From assembly GCA_902784755.1 (NCBI GenBank), contig CACZVX010000047.1, positions 1 through 41,309 of the forward strand: DNA of 41,309 nucleotides, in the 5' to 3' direction. The stretch comes from an uncultured Prevotellaceae bacterium. GTDB lineage: Bacteria > Bacteroidota > Bacteroidia > Bacteroidales > Bacteroidaceae. A program made the translations under genes and the position numbers. This document shows, in pieces, positions 35,738-41,309 of the stretch; within the stretch, counting starts at the first letter, position 1; the number at the start of each line of letters is the position of its first letter. Below the pieces are notes generated by a model. It saw only the letters and a list, made by a program, of their open reading frames with translations. It did not search any database and was not told where the DNA came from.

Positions 35738-37312
35738 TTAAACTTCTTGATTGTTTTCCTTCATTTTTTTACGTTCTTCCAGATATCCGTAAACGGTGAG
35801 CTCCTTGTCAGCCAATGGTGTCTTGAAGCAAAGGCTGGCAAGATATCCCACGATGAGCACGATGAGGTGACTATATACACCCAGCATCAGCGTGTGATGG
35901 CTGAAGTTGTAGTCACCCAAATCAAGCATCAACTTTTGGGTACCGTCACCAGCATCAAAGGATGTTGTGGTAAGAATGGCGTAACCAGTGAAGATGACAG
36001 CGGCTGCAATGCCGATATACACTCCCTGCCAGTTAGCCCTGCGTGAGAACAGACCCAAAAGGAAGATACCCACGATACCTGCCGAAACAATAGCGTAGAG
36101 TCCGAAGAGGGTTCCGAGTACTCCTTCGCCTCCCCACGACACATAAAGCAGGGCGATAAAGATGCTCAGGATACCTATGACAAGTACGGAAGCACGTCCC
36201 ACGATTAGTTTCTGCTTGTCGGAGGCGTTCTTCTTCAGACGTCCGTAGTAATCCTCCACAATCACGGCTGAGATGCAGTTCACATCACTGTCAATACTGG
36301 AAATGGCACCAGCTACCAAAGCGGCAATGATAAGTCCGCAGATACCAATAGGAAGTTCGTTGGCGATGAAGTAAGGAAACACCTGGTCACTCTTCATACC
36401 CACGACCTCTGGATTAGGATTTAGGTGATAATACACGAACAGACAGGTTCCAACAAACATAAACAAGGCCCATGCTGGAACACTCATCAGCACACCCATA
36501 TAACTGGCTTTCTTTGCACTCTTCTCATCCTTGGCAGCCAGATAGCGCTGCACAATACTTTGGTCGGTTCCATATTTCTGGACAGCGTAGAAGATGCCGT
36601 TGACAACGAGCACAATGAACGTACGCTCATGGAAATCCCAATCATAGGGGCCAAAGTCAATCTTATCGTATTCACCTGCCACCTGGAAGATGGTTGCGGC
36701 TCCGCCATCGGTCAGATAGAACAAGATACTTATGGTAAGCACGCCACCGAGAATGAGTAGGAATCCCTGCACAACATCCATCCAGATGATGGCTTCCATT
36801 CCGCCGAGATAGGTCAGCACAATGATGACGATACCGATGAAAACAATAATATAGGTGATGTTCATACCCGTAAAGGTAGCCATGGCCATACCCATCAGAT
36901 AGAGGATGGTACCCATTTTGGCAAAGTGTTCTAGTACGAATGCGAGCGAGCTGTAATAGCGGGCAAGCACCCCGAAACGGCGTTCAAAATACTCATAGGT
37001 GGAAAGACGGATTACTCGTCGGAACAAGGGAACGATAAACCAAATCATTCCTACAAGCACAATGGGAACCATCAGGCCCTGTACCAAAAGAATCCAGTTT
37101 CCTGAGTAAGCTGCACCAGGATAGGCAAGGAAGGTAACGCTCGAAATGATGGTGGCAAACATCGACATACCTACAGCCCAGGCTGGTACACTTCCATTAG
37201 CTGCGAAATAAGCTTTTGTTGAATTCTGCTTACGGGAGAAATAAACGCCAACGCCAACGGCCGCTAAGAGCGACAGTACGACGATGGTCATGTCTATCCA
37301 ATGTAGTTTCAT
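35738..37312 (-). CDS. Sodium:solute symporter (SSS family)
   Basis: This 524-aa inner-membrane protein has about 13 helices. The N-terminus IDMTIVVLSLLAAVGVGVYF and AYFAANGSVPAWAVGMSMFATIIS (shown as a landmark, residues about 35-58) match the sugar-acid and sialic-acid branch of SSS transporters. DQSIVQRYLAAKDEKSAKKA and GAISSIDSDVNCISAV are also typical. It presumably imports the acid sugar that the operon degrades. The substrate cannot be read from the sequence. Confidence 0.9.
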   Translation of the reverse strand: MKLHWIDMTIVVLSLLAAVGVGVYFSRKQNSTKAYFAANGSVPAWAVGMSMFATIISSVTFLAYPGAAYSGNWILLVQGLMVPIVLVGMIWFIVPLFRRVIRLSTYEYFERRFGVLARYYSSLAFVLEHFAKMGTILYLMGMAMATFTGMNITYIIVFIGIVIIVLTYLGGMEAIIWMDVVQGFLLILGGVLTISILFYLTDGGAATIFQVAGEYDKIDFGPYDWDFHERTFIVLVVNGIFYAVQKYGTDQSIVQRYLAAKDEKSAKKASYMGVLMSVPAWALFMFVGTCLFVYYHLNPNPEVVGMKSDQVFPYFIANELPIGICGLIIAALVAGAISSIDSDVNCISAVIVEDYYGRLKKNASDKQKLIVGRASVLVIGILSIFIALLYVSWGGEGVLGTLFGLYAIVSAGIVGIFLLGLFSRRANWQGVYIGIAAAVIFTGYAILTTTSFDAGDGTQKLMLDLGDYNFSHHTLMLGVYSHLIVLIVGYLASLCFKTPLADKELTVYGYLEERKKMKENNQEV

Positions 37313-37355
37313 TAGAAGGTAATAGTTTAAAGGTTAAGAATCGGGTTATTTCATT

Positions 37356-38264
37356 TTACAGTTTTTCAACTATGGGAGCAGCCTGTTCGCGGATGCGAGC
37401 AACTATCTCGGGCTGAAGTTCAGTAAGTGGCGGCAGCATATATTCTTCGCACAAGCCACACATTTTCATGATGACTTTGAGTCCTGCCAGACTTTCTCCC
37501 AAGGTTAACCCTGTGGTGTTAATCTTGCCGATTTCGATGGTCTCTTGCTGCAGACGTTCGCATTCTGCCTGATTTCCGTTGATTCCTGCCTCATAAAGGT
37601 CCTGATAAATCTGCGGCAGATAGTTACCCACACTGGGTACAATACCGTCGGCACCGTTTCTCAATGAAACGGCTGAATTGGCAGCGCATCCGCAGAAGTA
37701 GGAAAAGTCCTCACGGTCGGCAAAGAGTTTCAACGCTTCTTTCAGTCTGGGAACATTGTTCTCGGAATCCTTCAGACCCACTATGTTGGGATGACGACTC
37801 AGACGCTCAATCACATCGAGAGGAATACTCATGTGAGTTGTGATAGTAATATTATAAAGCATCAGGGGAACTCGAAGTGCATTGGCCAGAGTCAGATAGT
37901 AGTTTTCCATCTGTGCTGGTGTGAGTGCATAATAAGAGGGAAGGGTGGCTGCAATTACGTCGGCTCCAGCTTCGATAAATTTTTCAGCGGCAGCCAGTTG
38001 TTCACTAACACAGTTACCAGCCAGTCCTGTATAAATCGTAACACGTCCTTGGGCTGCTTTCTTGGCAGCGGTAATCATCTGCACACCTCCTTCGGTACTT
38101 ACTGAATTACCTTCACCAGTTGTTCCCATAATCAGAGGAGCCACACCGTAGCGAGCCATGTTGTCAACTATACGTTCTACAGCAGCTGTGTCGATACTGC
38201 CATCCTTGCTTACTGGAGTCACCATGGGTACCACCACGCCACGGTATTTTTTCAATTTCTTCAT
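37356..38264 (-). CDS. DHDPS/NanA-superfamily lyase, not canonical DapA
   Basis: This 302-aa (beta/alpha)8 class I lyase has GTTGEG (47-52), Tyr137 in LMLYNI and Schiff-base Lys165 in IVGLKDSE. DapA and NanA have YNVPSRTG or YHIPALTG after this tyrosine; here it reads YNITITTHMSIP. The arginine that holds aspartate semialdehyde in DapA is therefore missing, and lysine synthesis is unlikely. It is the first gene of the operon with the symporter, PdxA2-like and DUF1537 genes. It probably cleaves or dehydrates a 2-keto-3-deoxy acid; the substrate is unknown. Confidence 0.85.
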   Translation of the reverse strand: MKKLKKYRGVVVPMVTPVSKDGSIDTAAVERIVDNMARYGVAPLIMGTTGEGNSVSTEGGVQMITAAKKAAQGRVTIYTGLAGNCVSEQLAAAEKFIEAGADVIAATLPSYYALTPAQMENYYLTLANALRVPLMLYNITITTHMSIPLDVIERLSRHPNIVGLKDSENNVPRLKEALKLFADREDFSYFCGCAANSAVSLRNGADGIVPSVGNYLPQIYQDLYEAGINGNQAECERLQQETIEIGKINTTGLTLGESLAGLKVIMKMCGLCEEYMLPPLTELQPEIVARIREQAAPIVEKL

Positions 38265-38326
38265 TCTTTTTTTTGATTTGTTTGTCTGTATTTAAAATAA
38301 GACGCAACTTTCCTTTGTTTGTACTC

Positions 38327-38367
38327 AATAAAAACGAGGAGCGGCTTTTTAAAAAAACCACCCCTCG
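38327..38367 (-). terminator. Intrinsic terminator after pgk
   Basis: On the minus strand CGAGGGGTGG (38367-38358) pairs with CCGCTCCTCG (38344-38335) with two wobbles, then TTTTTATT. It separates pgk from the acid-sugar operon. Confidence 0.8.
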
Positions 38368-38399
38368 GTCCAGTAATAGTTGAATAATAAGTTAGTGTG

Positions 38400-39668
38400 T
38401 TATTCGTTGATAGCTGCCACACCAGGAAGCACCTTGCCTTCGATTGCTTCGAGTAGAGCGCCACCACCAGTAGAGATATAGCTCACCTGATCTGCAAGAC
38501 CGAACTTGTTCACACATGCTACCGAGTCGCCGCCACCAATAAGCGAGAAAGCGCCTTCCTTGGTGGCCTTGGCAATAGCCTCACCGATGGCACGGCTACC
38601 AGCAGTGAACTCGTCGCACTCGAACACGCCTGCAGGACCGTTCCACAGAATGGTCTTTGCACCCTCGATAGCTTGGGCAAATGCCTTCTGACTTTCAGGA
38701 CCAGCGTCAACGCCTTCAAATCCGTCGGGAACATCAATAGCGGGGCAAGTGATGATTTCAGAACCTTCTTTCACGGTCATCGTACCGAAGTCAAGTCCGT
38801 TGGTTGCTGTGCAGTCGCTGCCGAGCACCAGTTCTACACCGTTCTTCTTTGCGAGTTCCTCAACACCCAGAGCCACGTCCAGTTTGTCGAGCTCCACGAT
38901 AGAATTACCGATCTTACCGTCGTGAGCTTTTGCGAAGGTGTAAGTCATACCGCCGCAGAGAATCAGTTTGTCAACCTTACCAAGCAGGTTCTCAATAATA
39001 CCGATCTTAGTAGAAACCTTTGAACCACCCATGATGGCTACGAATGGGCGCTTGATGTTGCCGAGCACTGCGTCAACAGCCTTTACTTCCTTCTCCATCA
39101 GATAGCCGAGCATGCGGTTGTCCTTGTCGAAGAATTCATCGATGACAGCGGTAGAGGCGTGTTTACGGTGAGCTGTACCGAAAGCGTCCATCACATAAGC
39201 GTCAGCGTAAGAAGCGAGCTTCTTTGCAAATTCCTTTTGGCTCTTCTTCATGGCCTTCTTGGCTTCGTCATATTCGGGAGTGCCTTTCTCAACACCAACG
39301 GGCTTACCTTCCTCCTCAGGATAGTAGCGTAGGTTCTCAAGCAGCAGAGCCTCACCCATTTTCAGGGCTGCAGCTTCTTCAGAAGCGTTAGCGCAATCAG
39401 GAGCAAACTTAACATCCACGCCGAGAGCTGCAGAAACGGCAGGAACAATCTGCTTCAATGACAGTTTGGGATTAACCTTGCCCTTAGGCTTTCCCATGTG
39501 GCTCATCATGATAACAGCGCCTCCGTCAGCGAGAATCTTCTTCAGGGTGGGGAGAGCACCGCGGATACGGGTGTCGTCAGTTACATTACCATTTTCATCT
39601 ATGGGCACATTGAAGTCCACACGAACGATTGCCTTCTTACCGGCAAAGTTAAATTGATCGATTGTCAT
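38400..39668 (-). CDS. pgk: Phosphoglycerate kinase
   Basis: This 422-aa glycolytic enzyme transfers phosphate between 1,3-bisphosphoglycerate and [23 protein letters not shown] and SHMGKPKG (N-terminal substrate domain), [14 protein letters not shown] and [12 protein letters not shown], and the C-terminal WNGPAGVFE and GGGDSVA motifs are all present. The length and order of motifs are normal. It lies alone between two terminators. Confidence 0.96.
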   Translation of the reverse strand: MTIDQFNFAGKKAIVRVDFNVPIDENGNVTDDTRIRGALPTLKKILADGGAVIMMSHMGKPKGKVNPKLSLKQIVPAVSAALGVDVKFAPDCANASEEAAALKMGEALLLENLRYYPEEEGKPVGVEKGTPEYDEAKKAMKKSQKEFAKKLASYADAYVMDAFGTAHRKHASTAVIDEFFDKDNRMLGYLMEKEVKAVDAVLGNIKRPFVAIMGGSKVSTKIGIIENLLGKVDKLILCGGMTYTFAKAHDGKIGNSIVELDKLDVALGVEELAKKNGVELVLGSDCTATNGLDFGTMTVKEGSEIITCPAIDVPDGFEGVDAGPESQKAFAQAIEGAKTILWNGPAGVFECDEFTAGSRAIGEAIAKATKEGAFSLIGGGDSVACVNKFGLADQVSYISTGGGALLEAIEGKVLPGVAAINE

Positions 39669-39719
39669 AATTTAAAATTTGTTATTACTGATTTACTAAA
39701 TACATTCTTTTTGTGACCG

Positions 39720-39727
39720 CAAAAATA
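39720..39727 (-). promoter_or_regulatory. -7 box of pgk
   Basis: On the minus strand TATTTTTG lies only a few bases after the terminator hairpin of the DUF4923 gene and about 50 nt before the pgk ATG. No clear -33 box; that position lies within the hairpin. Confidence 0.5.
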
Positions 39728-39731
39728 CAAT

Positions 39732-39778
39732 AAAAAGTTGAAATTTACGAGTTTGTCCTACATAAATTTCAACTTTTT
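39732..39778 (-). terminator. Long hairpin after the DUF4923 gene
   Basis: AAAAAGTTGAAATTTA (39732-39747) pairs perfectly with TAAATTTCAACTTTTT (39763-39778), a 16-bp stem with a 15-nt loop. On the minus strand it ends in TTTTTATTG, which makes an intrinsic terminator likely. It is also the region immediately upstream of the pgk -7 box. Confidence 0.7.
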
Positions 39779-39827
39779 TACAGTTGCCCGTTAGAAATGT
39801 CACTTGCGGTTTGCAATTAAATGGATT

Positions 39828-40457
39828 TTAGCGCTTTAAGTCAAGGCCGATACGCAAACCATCGTAGTTCTTTGTCAGTTCACCTACAGTGTTTAGAGTG
39901 CTGTTTCCACTGATGGCGGCAACCGTCTGAAGAACTGAGAGCAGTTTCTTTGACTCAAAGAGTAGGGAAATGCCCTGTGGGTTGCGGTTCACGTATCCCT
40001 TGAGGTTCAGCAACAGAGTCTTCATTTGGATACTTTGGTCATTGGGGTTGAAGGTATAAGTGCCACTGAGTGTCTGTCCGTCAACCTTACCCGTAAAGCG
40101 TCCGTCTTCAGAGAACTGGAAATAGGTGTTGTTCGCACTGATACCGAGTTTCTGATACGTAGGGGCCATTTCCTCCTTGGCACGTTGGGCAGCTATGTGG
40201 CCGCCAGCTTTGGCCAGCAGGTTCTCAGAGGTAAAAGCGCATCCGGGCTGATAATACGACCAGTTGCCTACGAGGTCGGCCTGGGAGAGCTTGTTGTAAC
40301 CGATAACGTCATAGAGAATATTGCCGATAGTGTTCGTATTGGTGGCAGCTCCCAATATTGAACCGAGCACATTGCCCATGTTGCCACCGTTAGCACCAGT
40401 CATGCAGCTGCAGAGCACGAAGACGGCACTGGCTGCCAAAAGAGAAATTTTTTTCAT
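39828..40457 (-). CDS. DUF4923-family lipoprotein
   Basis: The product is 209 aa. The signal MKKISLLAASAVFVLCSC carries a lipobox (VLCSC). A Gly/Asn-rich stretch is followed by LVGNWSYYQPGCAFTSENLLAKAGG and a lipocalin-like beta pattern (YFQFSEDGRFTGKVDGQ, LSGTYTFNPNDQSIQM). This arrangement matches what I recall of DUF4923, common in Prevotella and Bacteroides and of unknown function. It is probably anchored in the outer membrane. Confidence 0.8.
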   Translation of the reverse strand: MKKISLLAASAVFVLCSCMTGANGGNMGNVLGSILGAATNTNTIGNILYDVIGYNKLSQADLVGNWSYYQPGCAFTSENLLAKAGGHIAAQRAKEEMAPTYQKLGISANNTYFQFSEDGRFTGKVDGQTLSGTYTFNPNDQSIQMKTLLLNLKGYVNRNPQGISLLFESKKLLSVLQTVAAISGNSTLNTVGELTKNYDGLRIGLDLKR

Positions 40458-40487
40458 AGCTGTTGAAAATTAAACATATTTCTGCTG

Positions 40488-40519
40488 CAAATCTACATTT
40501 TTATTTTTAAAAATCCAAA
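40488..40519 (-). promoter_or_regulatory. Promoter of the DUF4923 gene
   Basis: On the minus strand TTTGG (40519-40515) is 19 bp before TAGATTTG (40495-40488), about 30 nt before the ATG at 40457. Confidence 0.7.
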
Positions 40520-40559
40520 ATCATTACACTTTTTTCGACCGTTTTCAGATAAAATCACT

Positions 40560-40567
40560 TATCTTTG
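40560..40567 (+). promoter_or_regulatory. -7 box of the ridA-queC operon
   Basis: TATCTTTG lies 25 bp before the RidA-family start codon. A fitting -33 box is not clear. Confidence 0.6.
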
Positions 40568-40592
40568 CAGAGTTATTTAATTTAAATGCAAA

Positions 40593-40904
40593 ATGAAAGC
40601 AATCAAGACAGATAAAGCGCCTGCTGCCATCGGACCTTACAGCCAGGCCATCGAAACAGGCGGATTGGTATTCGCCAGTGGACAACTTCCCATCAATCCC
40701 GCTACAGGAGAGTTTCCTGAGGGAATCAAGGAACAGACCCGTCAGAGCCTGATGAATGCGAAAGCCATCCTGGAAGCTGCCGGACTGAGTATGAAGAATG
40801 TTGTGAAGACCACGGTGTTGCTTGCCGACATAGCCGACTTTGCCGCTATGAACGAGGTCTATGCGGGCGCTTTGGTAGAAATAGAGTGTATTGCTGAGAA
40901 GTAA
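40593..40904 (+). CDS. ridA: RidA-family protein with internal deletion
   Basis: RidA proteins are trimeric enamine/imine deaminases that protect PLP enzymes from 2-aminoacrylate. This product is 103 aa against about 124-128 in the family. Residues 1-91 follow the family closely ([49 protein letters not shown]). Then the sequence jumps to [12 protein letters not shown], the normal C-terminus. About 22 residues are missing in frame, including the PARS segment with the substrate-binding arginine (Arg105 in enteric RidA) and the VxxLPK strand. Activity is doubtful. It may be a decayed gene, a neofunctionalised form or an assembly collapse. queC starts one base after its stop codon. Confidence 0.85.
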   Translation: MKAIKTDKAPAAIGPYSQAIETGGLVFASGQLPINPATGEFPEGIKEQTRQSLMNAKAILEAAGLSMKNVVKTTVLLADIADFAAMNEVYAGALVEIECIAEK

Positions 40905-40905
40905 G

Positions 40906-41309
40906 ATGAAAGACAGTGTTATTATCGTGAGCGGCGGCATGGATAGTGTGACGCTGCTATATGATTATTGTGAACGCATTGCATTGGCTATTTCGTTCGA
41001 TTACGGCAGTAATCATAACGGCCGGGAGATTCCATTTGCGGAGTATCATTGCCAGCAGTTGGGCATTGAGCACATCACGATTCCTTTGGCATTCATGTCG
41101 AAGTATTTCAAAAGTTCGCTCCTGGAAGGCTCCGACGCCATTCCTGAAGGCCATTATGCAGAAGATAACATGAAATCTACGGTGGTTCCTTTCCGCAATG
41201 GTATTATGCTCGCCATTGCCGCCGGAATTGCAGAGAGTCGTGAATTGAAATATGTGATGATGGCCAACCACGGTGGAGACCATACCATTTATCCTGACTG
41301 CCGTCCGGA
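40906..41309 (+). CDS. queC: 7-cyano-7-deazaguanine synthase, 5' part (cut by window end)
   Basis: About 134 codons are visible before the window ends, with no stop. The translation begins MKDSVIIVSGGMDSVTLL, where SGGMDS is the PP-loop ATP-binding motif. Further on come SFDYGSNHNGREI, VVPFRNGIMLAIAAG and MMANHGGDHTIYPDC, all typical of QueC (about 220 aa). It converts 7-carboxy-7-deazaguanine to preQ0 in queuosine synthesis. It follows the RidA-family gene with one base between stop and start. Confidence 0.92.
   Translation, partial: MKDSVIIVSGGMDSVTLLYDYCERIALAISFDYGSNHNGREIPFAEYHCQQLGIEHITIPLAFMSKYFKSSLLEGSDAIPEGHYAEDNMKSTVVPFRNGIMLAIAAGIAESRELKYVMMANHGGDHTIYPDCRP

Noticed and set aside
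37356-38264. Calling the DHDPS-family gene dapA
   Set aside because: The arginine-containing motif after the active-site tyrosine is not present and the operon context is acid-sugar catabolism.
40957-41283. 108-codon minus-strand frame at the right end
   Set aside because: It is antisense to queC, whose PP-loop and downstream motifs are unmistakable.

Overview
The window reads as a chromosomal segment of a Bacteroidota bacterium, most likely Prevotellaceae. The reasons are: promoters of the TAnnTTTG (-7) / TTTG (-33) type in front of many genes; a GT3-type glycogen synthase paired with an alpha-glucan phosphorylase; a DUF4923 lipoprotein; a DUF5112/DUF5113-like sensor kinase; and many short lipoproteins and secreted proteins. 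This assignment is inferred from protein and promoter style, not from a database search. The segment is mostly core and metabolic genes. I see no integrase, transposase, phage gene, CRISPR array or tRNA.

Layout. Positions 1-46 are the 3' end of a 5S rRNA, so an rRNA operon ends here. A small secreted protein (131-544, -) follows, then the glycogen pair glgA-glgP (685-4976, +), its terminator and a 22-bp-period repeat array (5057-5189). The histidine genes hisG-hisD-hisC run leftwards (8327-5227) from a promoter interleaved with that of a divergent lytic transglycosylase lipoprotein (8439-9557). Next, mostly on the minus strand, come an M6 metalloprotease, an EFR1-type flavodoxin/ferredoxin, NADP-type glutamate dehydrogenase, NudC and a 5'-nucleotidase. 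After these lie a minimal DnaJ-like protein (+), a zinc-ribbon membrane protein, a GH25 lysozyme, a protein of unknown function and an NhaC-like antiporter whose start is odd. A gene-free 0.87 kb stretch (21165-22038) holds a 27-bp inverted repeat around a very AT-rich island, a second 22-bp-period array and a terminator.

The middle is a hexuronate module: altronate dehydratase and a LacI regulator (-), divergent from KDG kinase and KDPG aldolase (+). Together these carry altronate to pyruvate and glyceraldehyde-3-phosphate. Downstream is a regulatory cluster (26705-31217): an unusually built sensor kinase, a response regulator and a small AbgT-like membrane protein. A conserved unknown protein and a C69 dipeptidase follow. 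A compact minus-strand operon (38264-33573) then encodes a DHDPS-family lyase, a sodium/solute symporter, a PdxA2-like dehydrogenase and a DUF1537 four-carbon acid-sugar kinase; this looks like an uptake and breakdown route for an acid sugar. The right end has phosphoglycerate kinase, a DUF4923 lipoprotein, a RidA-family gene that lacks a conserved internal segment, and the start of queC, cut by the window edge.

Most worth a second look: the acid-sugar operon with its non-DapA lyase; the RidA internal deletion; an inverted-repeat element that supplies the signal peptide of the sensor kinase; the twin 22-bp-period arrays; the inverted-repeat/AT island; and the nhaC reading frame interrupted near its start.
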